Assembly: GCF_030247185.1 (NCBI RefSeq) | Contig: NC_080571.1 | Span: 254,359,771 to 254,423,770 of the forward strand | DNA from: Malaya genurostris | Taxonomy: Eukaryota > Arthropoda > Insecta > Diptera > Culicidae | Direction of reading: 5' to 3' | Length of the DNA: 64,000 nucleotides | Shown here: piece by piece, positions 21,925-32,640 of the stretch | How the letters are laid out: every line of letters begins with the position of its first letter | How positions within the stretch are numbered: position 1 is the stretch's first letter | The notes under the pieces: generated by a model | The model's database searches: none | The model's input: only the letters and a program-made list of their open reading frames with translations | What the model was told of the DNA's origin: nothing | Translations under genes and position numbers: made by a program

Positions 21925-22003
21925 GTGACTGTCACAGGTGTACTGGGGTTGCTTGGGGTTGGTGTAAAGGAAGCACCGTTGTCCTTTGGTATAGTTGTCT
22001 TTT
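21925..22003 (-). pseudogene. ORF1 fragment, part 1 (interrupted)
   Basis: The minus strand in one frame reads NGASFTPTPSNPSTPVTVTN, nearly identical to FGASSTPTPNNPSTSVTAIN at 19.9 kb. It is the upstream neighbour of the ORF1 segment at 21229-21402 if the ORF2 insertion between them is removed. Confidence 0.6.
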
Positions 22004-22215
22004 ATTAATTTCAGTTGGTTTGACGTAAAGCCGCCATAACTAAGTTCAGTTTTGCTATGTATGTAGCAGTAGAAACATACATTGGAGAAGCCAAACGAAT
22101 GAACAACTAACAGAAAAGATGAGTTATTGAAAAAAGATAAACTCAGAGACATGACTCGAACCTGCGTTCTTATGCATTCCGTGCATACGCGCTACCATTT
22201 CGCCACTCTGAACCT
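22003..22215 (-). mobile_element. tRNA-derived SINE (minus)
   Basis: Read on the minus strand it has an A-box-like GTGGCGAAATGGTAGCGC and a B-box GGTTCGAGTC about 35 bp later, then a body with TCTCTGAGTTTATC, TTGTTCATTCGTTTGGCTTC and CAAAACTGAACTTAGTTATG, ending TCAAACCAACTGAAAT. The same body occurs at 22345-22510 and 4815-4945. Transcription would be by RNA polymerase III. Confidence 0.7.
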
Positions 22216-22344
22216 TGTTATTAGACACTCTAATACGCAGTCAGACATGCTAGAATGTACATCGAACATGGTCTACATCCTGGCCGTCATCAGACCGATA
22301 CCATATATCCAAACATCGGAAAATAGGTATAAAGCGAGAAGACT

Positions 22345-22510
22345 AATGTTTGATGGTCTGGTAGCGGGTATGCACGGAATGCATAAGAACGCAAGTTCGA
22401 GTTCTGTCTCTGAGCGTATCTTTTTCCAAAATATCATCTTTTCTATTAGTTGCTCATTCATTTGGCTTCTCCAATGCATGTTTCCACTCAGTCATTGCAA
22501 AACTGAAAAT
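22345..22510 (+). mobile_element. tRNA-derived SINE (plus)
   Basis: The head GGTAGCGGGTATGCACGGAA and B-box-like AAGTTCGAGTTC are followed by GTCTCTGAGCGTATCTTTTT, TGGCTTCTCCAATGCATG and CACTCAGTCATTGC. It faces the opposite way to the SINE at 22003-22215, 130 bp away, so transcripts through both could pair. The A-box is damaged. Confidence 0.65.
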
Positions 22511-22535
22511 ACCACAGTATTATATATGAACGGCT

Positions 22536-23101
22536 GAAGGCAAAAATCGGATAAGTGCAACTTAGTTTAGAAAACCCGTCTAAGTATTTTTGAATGCAAA
22601 AATCTGATAAAAACATTGATAGCAAAAACCGTACACTTATTTTGCATTGCAAGAATCTTTTAAAAACATCTTTTTCGCAAGAACCGGGGACAGAAAAACT
22701 TCGAATGCAAAAACCGGATAACCGGTTCTTCCAAATCCAATGTATTTATCCGGTTTTTGCATTCAAAGTTTTTACCAACTGCCGCTGTGGGAACGCAGCA
22801 TAGATCAGATTGTCCGTAACAAACAAGCAAACCATGCCTCGACCACAACGGCAGTCGGTAAGAACTTTGTATGCTAAAACCGGATAAATACATTTGTTTC
22901 GGAAGAACCGGTTAAGTTTTTGTTCGGTTTTTGCATTCAAAGTTTTTCTGTCCGATTCTTGCAAAAAAATTTTTTAAGCGATTCTTGCATTGCAAAACCC
23001 ATGTCCGGTTTTGGGTCTCAATGTTCTTATCCGGTTTTTGCATTCAAAAATACTTAAACGGGTTTTCCAAACAAAGCTGCATTTATCCAACTTTTGCATT
23101 C
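22536..23101. mobile_element. 566-bp foldback element / long imperfect hairpin
   Basis: The two halves are inverted repeats centred near 22815 with an unpaired centre of roughly 50-60 bp. Examples of pairing: GAAAACCCGTCTAAGTATTT (22570) with its counterpart at about 23046-23068, and AACTGCCGCTGTGG (22779) with CCACAACGGCAGT (22840). Within each arm the word GAATGCAAAAACCGGATAA recurs in both orientations. No protein-coding content. No clear target duplication was seen. Open frames on both strands here are by-products of the repeats. Confidence 0.75.
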
Positions 23102-26100
23102 ATTAGTTCGAATGAGAATATGATTACTATGAGAAAGTCCAAATCTGGTGAATATGTGGGATGCGGAAGCAATTTTAATTTTGTTTCATCAGTTATTTTC
23201 TAATCAGCTTTTCCATTGGAAGCATACAAAAGTTCAATTTAGTTCAAGGTGGCTTGTTTTGATTTTATTAAAACCAAAAATAGTGTACTTGTTAACTGAG
23301 CAGAACATTTCGCCAAAGAATACTTTTGTGCAAAGGCTAAAAATAAGGTGACATAATATTTTTAGAAGATGAGATTTATCATTTGCTTCTAACACAATAA
23401 AATAAAACAAGTGCAACGACAACCCGGATGACGTTTGCATAACTAAAGCATTTTCCCAGACAAAATTTATTACGTGTGCATCGGCACAACTATGTATGTA
23501 GCATCATTTCGCCCATTCGTTCTCCCCGTCCCTGAGAGAAAGAGAGATGATCATCCCAACATACGACGCTTCAGCCTCAGCGTTTGCGTTGAAAGTTTGC
23601 ACACTCGGCGATGCTGGGTGCGCTCGTCGAACCGAATTCTGCACTTTTCCAACGCAACTTCCCGTACCTATTGCTTGAAGTCACTTTATTGGTGTGAGCT
23701 GATGAAGGCTACCTGTTTTATTTGCCTACTGGTTCGGAGCTAGACGTGTGTACTTAAAAACGCTGATCATCATCATAAAAAACCCTCCAGCTAAGAAGGG
23801 GCTTGTTACTCCAATTTCGATTCACTTGCTCGAGCCGTCACCATCCTCGTGGTTATTATTTGCGTTTCGCCAGCATTCGGTACATCCAGCAGTAATCTAA
23901 CTCGCACGAAGCTGCATGCTTTCTAGCTTTCGGGTGGAAAGCTTCTCACAGCCCGTGTGCGTCTTTCACTCTTATGGTGCTGCACGAAATGGTCGAATCG
24001 AAGCCATGAAATGATTTGAACGTTTTTGCCTTTTTTATTTTTTCATTTGATGCTGCCTAACCACCATGACTTCGACTACGGGTTAGTTGGTTGGTGAAGA
24101 TTCTGCAGAAAGATTTTTTTGCCCTCGCCGGCAGCAACCGAGCCATTTATTTTGTCCCATTTCGAGCAGCCGCTCTGATTTCCCTACGAAACTACCTAAA
24201 ATGTGGGCTGCCGTTCGGGTCGGTTTTGCATTTCACCTGATTTTCGCAGTGGTGCAACCGAGGGGAATTATATGTGACATGCTCGAGCCGATATGTCAGC
24301 GGTAATTGAGAGACGATTTATTTCGAGTGCCTTTTTAGGCTGCGCGACGTGATTAGCAACAGGTCGCTGGAAATGCCTCCCGCTTACGGATTTCACGATA
24401 GACACACGCTCGATTTGCATTAAGGGTAATATGATCAATTTTTGTGGTTGCGCAATCGTTCGAGTACTGAAATTGTTGGCTCGGTTCGGTGATTCTTGGC
24501 GTTTGAACTATACTGCACCCAGGAGTGCCGCTGTTGAGAATTAGTGACAAGTAATATAGCTACTTCATGAGGATTTTAAACAATTCGACAATTCGTGTCA
24601 TTGAGTTTTGGCAAAACGACTACTTCTTTTTCCAGCTTTTTCAATCTCTTCAAGCGAAATGAATGCCTTTCAAGTTTCAAATTTACGAGTGATACTACGG
24701 CGTAGCTAAACTTATATTAAATTCCTTAAGAAATAAACGTATTTATGAAAAATAGGTTTCAAATTTATCATATTAAGACAATAAATTTCGCCAAGTGTTA
24801 AATTACCACCATACATTAATGAGTATAGCCTAATGCGTATTTATCTTATAATGGACTTCTATGTAATACAAATTCAGGCGTTATGTGTTTCGAACATATT
24901 GCTTTACCTACAATTCCTATACATTTAGATAATTATTGACTTTAAAAAAAGCTAAGCCTTCGGATAGTGAAATAGTAAAATGTTTGAAAGATGAGTTTGA
25001 ATCATTCCATACATATTTATTTTCTTTTTTGAAGAATGACATTGAAAAACAGTTTCTCGTTGATTGCTCTGGGCACAGCTTCGTACAATTTTTACACAAA
25101 AATTTGGAAATCCACTCATAACAGGAAAAAGCGTGTTAATCGAACTTCATAAGAACATATTTTGGCAAATAAAAATGCCTTACTCTTCACTATACGGGAC
25201 CGGGTATCAGTCAGAAAATACCAATCTAGTGGCGTAACCTTTTGCTGTCCCAATTTTGAACGCTTATGACTCTCAGTCATTTGTTGATGGATTTATACAA
25301 TTCAACTACCAATTGATTCTTCAACATTTGAGGCTACGTATTTTAAGTATTTCAATAGTATACCATTGAAAAGTCGGTTTGAATTGACCTATGCTTTCAC
25401 GAGTCAATCAGAGCTTGGCATAATGATGTCTTTCTCTCGATCGTACGAATCTATAAATATATGACCCGACCGTCTTCGGACTGTGAGCGAAGCTAGTTGT
25501 TTGATTAGCGAGTGGATGACAAAATTAAAAATTAAATTCACTCGATCGTAGGATTGTGTGGAGGCCATTTTCTGTCTGCTCCACACCGTGTTTGCTTGAG
25601 TACATCGAGTATCAATTAGGAAAAAGTATTCTAAAGCGCCCCTGCTGGTCAAAACGCTCCCTCCTTTTATAAGCATTCCAGACTTTTCTAAACAAAAGAT
25701 TTATCACGAATACTATCTTTTCTTCCTGCTATACATGTTTTGCAGCTACCGTTTGCTAAAAGAGGTTAAAAAACTGAAAATATTATTTGGCAGTATTTCG
25801 ATGTAAGGTTTTGTTTCGACAAAATTACGGATTTTATCCGTATAAAACATTGAATGGTCGGTTTCTATTCAGTAACTAACTTTTATTAGAGCTTATATAG
25901 TATCTCTATTTACGGTATTAGTTGATTACGCAAATAATTTCTGATGCAAAAAATAATCTGTTTTTTTTTCTATTTTGACATTTTAGGGGACATAGGACAT
26001 CATTGTTGTGGGGCATAATGATTCTTGTTCTGGGGCATACCACTGATTTGTTGTGAGGTATATTATACAGCTACAGAGGCATTACGTCTTTGGCAAGCGC

Positions 26101-26220
26101 AAAAATATGAGAATGTGGTCATTTTGGAAAATATGGTTATATTAATCAATTTTCGTCACTTCTACCTGAATTATGTTCCTCACCCGTATTGCAATGAAAC
26201 ACCCACTTTCTGGAAGAAAA
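23102..26220. other. About 3.1 kb without recognised gene
   Basis: No gene family, element end or RNA gene was recognised. The part 23500-24350 is richer in GC and looks like single-copy DNA. At 25420-25438 the word TAATGATGTCTTTCTCT recurs in inverted form at 29184 and 40161, suggesting a decayed MITE end. Otherwise AT-rich. Confidence 0.4.
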
Positions 26221-26224
26221 CCCG

Positions 26225-26430
26225 AGTTGGTGGTTCAATGCATACGGCGCTGATCTTACAAGCCAGTTGTCATATGTTCGAGACCGGACCTGGTGTCAGT
26301 AGGATCGTAGTACTAGCCATACAATGATTCTGAACGCTAAGAATCTGCGGCAAAATCTGTTGAAACAGAGAGGCCAAATCCCACAAAAGGAATGTAATGC
26401 CAATACTATGCTTTGGGAGAAAATATATTA
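26225..26430 (+). mobile_element. tRNA-derived SINE, Feilai-like, nearly full length
   Basis: The tRNA-like head has GTTGGTGGTTCAATGCATAC and B-box-like TATGTTCGAGACCGG. The body reads GTGTCAGTAGGATCGTAGTA, CTAGCCATACAATGATTCTG, GTTGAAACAGAGAGGCCAAA and CACAAAAGGAATGTAATGCC. The same body at 47888-48013 is flanked by a clear target duplication. This copy keeps both head and tail and is the best guide to the family. Confidence 0.75.
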
Positions 26431-27464
26431 ATACATTTACAAATATATCAACACTTTAACCTTGCTGTTGATTTTGAGTCTCCGGTAACTAGCAGACAAT
26501 TTAGAACGTTTGGCGATACAGTTTTGGGACCTAACTCGAAGCGCTTGTATCTCAGTGATTTAATTTGCCACAAATAACTTTATTAAAAGGCATTATATCA
26601 ATGTTGTACGCTTAAATGTGGATTGATTTGTCAACGGGGTCACGTACATACTGGAATTTTCATTTAGGAGCGAAACGGTGACTTGCAAGTGGAACTATCA
26701 TTCAGCATAAGTCCTTAGATATCATTATTGAACCAAACAACAGTCATGTAACCTAATTGAATGGTTAGAAATTGATATAGTCTTGTGCAGCATAATATTG
26801 GCATTAAAAATGGTTGAAATTCGTCTCGCCATCCGCTTGACGAGTAGTCATTTGTTCTCATGCGGGTGTGCCAAAAATGTCAAGCGTGTTCTCGTTTGTG
26901 TGGGTGTGCACAAAACTGCAATTCGCTATTAATTTTGGTTAACCGGTGAATGATGGAGTTTCAGACAACACTGTGCTTACCTAGTAGAATTGCCGTAATT
27001 TCAAATGCTTCTAACTTCTAACTTCAAGATGGATTTATATTATTTCTTGATGAGCATTACATTAGGTTCTAAGTATTATCATTTGCACTTAGAACCTATT
27101 CTGCTCATCGTGAAATTCTCTTTGTTTATTTTCTCTGTCGATTATAAAGGTAATCTTAGAAATCTATCTCTCAAACTATTTGCAGACTATAACTATCATC
27201 TTTTCATCTGCATTGAAGAAATTATCGAAAAATACAGGAATATTTCATAATAATTGAAAGAGAAAGTAAACAAAGAAAAACTGTCATTTGCATTTAGGAC
27301 CTAATCTAATGATCATCGAGATTTAACAATCAGTAGGTTCGAACACAATTCACTCAAGCATAGCAAAAGTAGTACTTATAATAAATTGGATTGAATTGAG
27401 GGATGTTCGAACGTGTAAATCAAAACATGTTAACCAGGTTGTTGAGTGGATGCTGTGGATTATT
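26431..27464. other. AT-rich stretch without recognised gene
   Basis: No coding region was recognised. A compact hairpin at 27049-27109 is listed separately. Sequence related to GTTCTAAGT/ACTTAGAAC and AGGACCTAATCTAATGATCA recurs at 27295-27320, so the hairpin may be part of a repeat. Confidence 0.4.
27049..27109. other. 61-nt hairpin
   Basis: GATGAGCA (27049-27056) pairs with TGCTCATC (27102-27109), and TAGGTTCTAAGT (27063-27074) pairs perfectly with ACTTAGAACCTA (27087-27098), leaving a 12-nt loop and a small internal bulge. Size and shape are within the range of a microRNA precursor, but an old inverted repeat is equally possible. Confidence 0.4.
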
Positions 27465-27472
27465 GTTGTCGA

Positions 27473-28156
27473 CAAGGATGGCTTTTATCGTATCAAAGAA
27501 CGCTCTTTGGCAACTCTTCACACGATTGAATTAGTGCCATCAGAGAGAGACGGATATCATTGCAGCAATAAAAGTCCGATATGGCTCATTTAACATAGAA
27601 TCGACACCAGTGCGAATTTCTCTCGATGACATTTCTGAGAATCAAAGGTTAGCACGCTGCTGTGGGGATCCTTTCTGAAGCAACAAACGGTCGCTTATTC
27701 TCGTTTCGCGGTCCGATTCTATACAGACAGTTGATAATTGCGATAGAATCATTTTACTATTGCCGCTTATTCTAACTATGTGCATATAACATTTATATAA
27801 GTTGTATCTATGAAAATGTCTGTGAATGCTCCATACAAGGGTTTTGAAATATTGCAACCTAGTATGAGAATCATCAAGTTGAATCATCGATTCGATTATC
27901 TGCGATAATTGTCAACTTGCGATTCTCTCTTGGGAAATTCCACACAGCAACGATCATTATCAGACTGTAATTTTTTTAAGGGCGTGAAATACTCAGAGTA
28001 TGAAGTGGAGCGAAGGAATGTAGAAAAATTCTCTCACGGTTAATGCATTAAGAGACTCGAGTTCTTGTAGCATCTTCTACCGGATTGAAAATGTTGTATA
28101 CAATATAGATAGCAATATAGCAGCTTCTGTCAAATTTTCGGCAATCACCAACACTG
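27473..28156 (+). mobile_element. hAT-like non-autonomous element, family 1, copy C
   Basis: The best-preserved copy: 684 bp, ends CAAGGATGGC and CACCAACACTG, and a perfect 8-bp duplication GTTGTCGA at 27465-27472 and 28157-28164. It contains the middle segment missing from copy B and lacks the insertion found in copy A. No transposase coding sequence was recognised, so movement would depend on a hAT transposase supplied elsewhere. All three copies in the window lie in the same orientation. Confidence 0.85.
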
Positions 28157-28164
28157 GTTGTCGA

Positions 28165-30352
28165 TACTGTTTCAAATTTCTACATATGGGGATTTTGAAA
28201 TGGGTTCGACGCGAAGGTTTCAAACAAATCACTATTATACCCAAATTGCCACACTATTATCGGTGTTTGAGTAAATTCTTACAATATTGTTATTTTTGGA
28301 ACGGGTATGGCGAATTGATGTCACAAAGTAATGTTTTGTGCTATTTTCAAATCTAAGATGGCGACTGGGTTGTCAAGTAGGATTTGGAAATTGATGTTCT
28401 AAGGTACTTTAAAAATCAAGATGGCGATGTCAATCAATTATTCAATCTGTATTGAACTGAAATATACCCGAAAAATAGAACATAAGAAAATGGTTCGTCA
28501 TGTACTACTTATTTCTAAAGGATAAATGCAGTTAATCAAAAAGTAAATATTGGTGTCAATTAGATTGTAGATTTATGATAAGGAAAACCGGGTAGGAATA
28601 GTTTTCTTTATTATGGTATTTAAAAATTATATGATTATAATTGAATAATGTTCAATTAAAATTTTCTGTAATTTTTATGAAGAAACTAACCATTTACATA
28701 AGACCTAATGAGTAGATTCTAAGAGAAAGCAGAAACTCGTAGATATGCGTCAGCGTTAGAAATTTTTATATAGGTTTATCGGAAACACCAATCTGTTGTG
28801 GATTTTACGTACGTTCATTATGCAACGTTACCCAATAACATGCATCACACACAACAAACAAATCACCGGTGTCAAGTTTGCAAATAAACGTTTGTTCTGA
28901 ATATTATAAGGAAATACTTCTTGAATGCACTTGACGAAGAAGTATTAGTAACTGAAGGATCTAACTTTCTAAAATCATAGCATGAGTTTCAGAATCCTAG
29001 ATAGTGTTTCACAATTATTTGCCTATTTTTCAAACTTAAATCTGTTGATGAGAGTTTTTTAAAATTGTATTTTTAGTGTCATCATGATCGGTCGTGTCTC
29101 GAATTTTTGTTGGATTTTTTCCAAGATCAGAGGAAAAGTTTTCTGAAGAATCTTGTACAAATATCTATGAAAATGTGGGTGATATGAGGAAGGCATCATT
29201 ACTCCACTAAGAGTATGAGTATGTATTAATGCATTAATACAGTTTGCTATGTACGACGTTATGTCACCAACATTATTTTCCAATTGTTTTACAGACGATT
29301 AAAAATGTGCATTTGAATCAAAATCAAAAATATTATTCAAGTCAGCAGAAGTTGCGTATAAAATCTGTATTTTTACACACATTTGCTTATCGAAAATTTT
29401 TAAATGATAGTACAACTGACGCAAATTACGATAAGGGAGGTGAACGAATTCAGTTCACCACCACCTGTTACGTAAGCAGCGTGAAAAGTGTACAAATACT
29501 TGAAAATGGAAATTAACATCGATTTCTCTAAATTTACCACACCTAGTTTGCACAAACATAAACGTGAAGGTCTCATTGATTGTTACCCCGTTTCTACGTA
29601 TTAGAACTTCTTGTACTGAAATGACTACGCTATTGAGCATTGGATATGAAAAAGGAAATTAAAGCAAGATGAACTCTCAATTATTCCAATTCCTGGTTAG
29701 TAGATGTTTAAAGTTTTTTCATTCGAACTTCTAAAGTTAAATGTTTCTCCATTTCTTGTTTTTTCAATGTTAGCTGTGGGTCGGAAATGAAACATTATTG
29801 TGGATTGGTATTTGGTATCGATAATTACTTATTACATTAGGTGTGATGCTTCGCTTGGTGGGATCCCTATTTATTTTCTTAGGTAATCTGTAATCATGAT
29901 ACGGATTATGAGTTTCTGTTCAAACAAGACCAATTGCATCAGCATTCAGCTCCTGGTCGTTTGCACTTGGGAAAAAAAAACACACAGAAAAGTGAACAAC
30001 TACTGATAAAATTCTACACATCAGCACTTCTAAGGGCTCTACAAAAGAGTTATAATAACTATTCAGCTGTTGAAATATGTCATCTATATTCTAGGATTTG
30101 AAATTTTTTCATTAAATCTACTGCGTGCTTGATCGAAAGAGGACATGATTGGTTAGAAAATTATTTTTTGTTGTAATAAAAATAATGGTAATTTTTCAAA
30201 CTCGAAAAATTGCGAAAGTTTTTCATGCACTAATTACGATGAATAAAAATACGATTATCCCACATCGATTTTTTGTGTTGATCAGTCAAACGCAGCTGTT
30301 GGTTGACATTCTCCTCAGTAATTTCTCAACGATTTTTTTTCTCTGTGCTCAG
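28165..30352. other. About 2.2 kb without recognised gene
   Basis: AT-rich DNA with short open frames only. At 29184-29203 ATGAGGAAGGCATCATTAC resembles a MITE end seen at 40161 and inverted at 11764 and 25420. Nothing else was recognised. Confidence 0.4.
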
Positions 30353-30431
30353 TTAACGATGGTGACTGTGGAAGACAATTTCCACATCTTCCATTAGAGC
30401 GTCTTCGTTTGCGTCACGTCTTCGGAGAGTG
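30353..30431 (+). CDS. Possible small host exon
   Basis: A long pyrimidine tract and CAG acceptor (TTTTCTCTGTGCTCAG, ending 30352) precede a 79-bp segment that ends at a GAGTG|GTAAAT donor-like site. One frame is open through it (NDGDCGRQFPHLPLERLRL...). A separate open frame at 30470-30679, ending in ESSGGSAKISHIM, is also compatible with coding. No protein family was recognised, and splice signals alone are weak evidence in AT-rich DNA. Confidence 0.2.
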
Positions 30432-30679
30432 GTAAATGATCCCAAAACGTATCGGTCTCCAATTTCCGCTTGTTTCGCTCTTCGGAACAAAGTCAACATT
30501 CACAGCCATTGCATGTGATGGGAATTCAATGCCGTGATATGCAATCAAGTCGCATCATCAGGAAATCATCCGGTCGATCTAAATCGGAATTCGCTCTTCC
30601 TAAGGTCGGTGTTGGTGGCGTGACGGAAGATAGCGACGAAAGTTCCGGCGGGTCTGCGAAAATTAGTCACATTATGTAA

Positions 30680-31513
30680 AGAAAGACGAGCTATTGTGTT
30701 TGAATTTTGCCTTCGGTATCGACCAACCGCTAAAGCACTCACGTGTTTTACAGACACCAAGTAACTATCCACGGCTCCAAAGCCGGTACGGATGAGACCG
30801 ACCCTGGCGGATTAGATTGGTGTTACAATTGCTGATTTTTTTCCCTCTATTTTGGGAAAGGAATGTTTTCGCAAACTTTCCCTCTTTTGTTTTGCGTTTT
30901 TGTGTTGTGATGCACGATAGACTCATCCACCGTTAAGATTGTATTTTCAATAATGAATTTTTATTACCTAAAAATGATTAAAGCTGTGTGGAGAATGTAT
31001 ACCCTGAAGAAATAATCGTTTTGTTATATTTCTAAAATATCAATTCATTATCAATTTTCTCTCTCTCTCTGACTTTTTATTTTAAATTTTTTGATATTTT
31101 GAAACTTACAACAGATGAAGTTTATGGCACTATGAGTAAAGATGGGAGAATGATAGACGAAAAAGTTTTTTTTTGAAAAATGTTCAATATACATTTTTTA
31201 AGGAGAGTTGGCATCACTGATAGTAGGATGCGGTGTCTAAGTGTTACTCTTAAAAAGTCTAATTTCAATTGTATGATTCAATGTGGATCAAACAACGTAT
31301 AGTGAAGTAATACGTCGAAACAGTTTTTTTTACGAAAGTGTAGCTGTGGCAAGTGTTTGTTGATTAGTGAAAAGTGTTATTTATTGAACATTGCTGATTC
31401 GCAAAACTAAAAATGTTCAAGCGACGAAAACTGCGAATTTACCGCCCAAAATTAAACGACATCAACCAATCAACGCGCCATCTGCATATCATTGTTGGTG
31501 TTATCAGATTTAT
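30680..31513. other. Stretch without recognised gene
   Basis: No gene recognised. It contains a short CT microsatellite near 31061-31070. It ends at the target duplication of the RTE tail. Confidence 0.4.
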
Positions 31514-31524
31514 AGCTGACCCGT

Positions 31525-31860
31525 GAACGTGGAGACGGCGTATGAATCACGAATTGCAACAGCTGCTAGGAGAACCACCCATCGTACGGACAGCTAAAAT
31601 CGGACGTCTACGATGGGTTGGGCATGTCATAAGGATGTCGGACGACAGTTCAGTGAAAATGGTGCTTGAATCTAATCCGACTGGTACAAGAAGAAGAGGA
31701 GCGCAGCGAGCAAGGTGGATCGATCAAGTTGAGGGTGATCTCAGAAGCATTCGTGCCTTGAGTGGGTGGTGACGAGCAGCCATGGACCGAGTAATGTGGA
31801 GACGTATGCTTGATACAACAAAGGACACCTCAGGATTATAGCTGTTAGGTAAGGTAAGTA
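31525..31860 (+). mobile_element. 5'-truncated RTE-type non-LTR retrotransposon tail
   Basis: A 336-bp insertion flanked by a perfect 11-bp duplication AGCTGACCCGT (31514-31524 and 31861-31871). It encodes the C-terminal end of an endonuclease-reverse transcriptase polyprotein: RRMNHELQQL-like start, then IGRLRWVGHVIRMSDDS, ESNPTGTRRRGAQRARW and a Trp-rich end. The 3' end finishes in short repeats of TAAGG/TAAG, as RTE elements do in place of a poly(A) tail. The reverse transcriptase domain itself is absent. A minus-strand relative lies at 41965-42935. Confidence 0.88.
31542..31772 (+). pseudogene. RTE endonuclease-reverse transcriptase, C-terminal 76 residues
   Basis: The frame opens at ATG 31542 only because the truncation point lies just upstream; it is not a real start. 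The segment MNHELQQLLGEPPIVRTAKI, then GRLRWVGHVIRM, is the conserved region after the reverse transcriptase domain in RTE-like polyproteins. The frame stops at 31772, whereas the following DNA still encodes RAAMDRVMWRRMLDTTKDTS-like sequence in another frame, so a stop or frameshift lies near 31770. Confidence 0.8.
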
Positions 31861-31871
31861 AGCTGACCCGT

Positions 31872-32640
31872 CGAACTTCGTCTCGCATAAAAAATATTTA
31901 TTCGAATTTAAGTTTTCGGAGAGCAGAATTGTCACCAAAGATTTATGTGAAAATTTGAAATACTGTTAAGTAAAAATAGAGCAAATTAATAGATTGTCAT
32001 CTTATCCTTTGAGTCTAAGCACTGAACAGAGAGCCCTCTCCAATGGCTTCGACATAATAGACATTTTCTTTTCCAGATGTGATTCTTGCTTCTGGTAATC
32101 GATAAAAAAGCTCCTTACCCAGCATTTTGTGTTGATAAACTTTGTACAATGTTGAAGTGTTTCTTTTCTAGAGTTTTTCATTCGGTAAAGTAGGACGTAT
32201 TTACAATTTGTATTTAGCCCAACCCAAGTAGCCAACATTTTTCTAGTTCTGAGTTTAATAACTCTTCTCGCAACGATTATACGATTGGAAAAGCGCACTT
32301 TTCTTGTATGATGTTTCATAACAGTAATATTTGCTAAGTGGAAACCGGAATTGAAACTGCTCAAATGATCTTGTCATACAGTCAGTTGAAAAACCGGATG
32401 TGTTTTACAAGCAGTAATATGAATGAATTTTACATCCTTTACAAAAACGTGTTGAATCAGTTGTGTAACATATCTAACAAAAATAACCGATATGAAACAA
32501 TTGTGAAACATGCCAATTATAACAAGTTTGAATTGCTACTCGGGAAGTAACCAAAAACTAGTAAAAAAGATTTGGTTTACGCTGCATACATTGCATTATG
32601 AATAGTCCGTTTTTAAGAAATTATCCCTACTTGAATGTTC
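31872..32640. other. Stretch without recognised gene
   Basis: Two modest open frames (32002-32364 minus, 32338-32550 plus) have no recognisable motifs and AT-driven composition. Nothing is called here. Confidence 0.4.

Noticed and set aside
21442..22152. Single 236-residue minus-strand protein
   Set aside because: Only the C-terminal 150 residues match ORF2; the N-terminal part is out-of-frame ORF1 and SINE sequence fused by chance.
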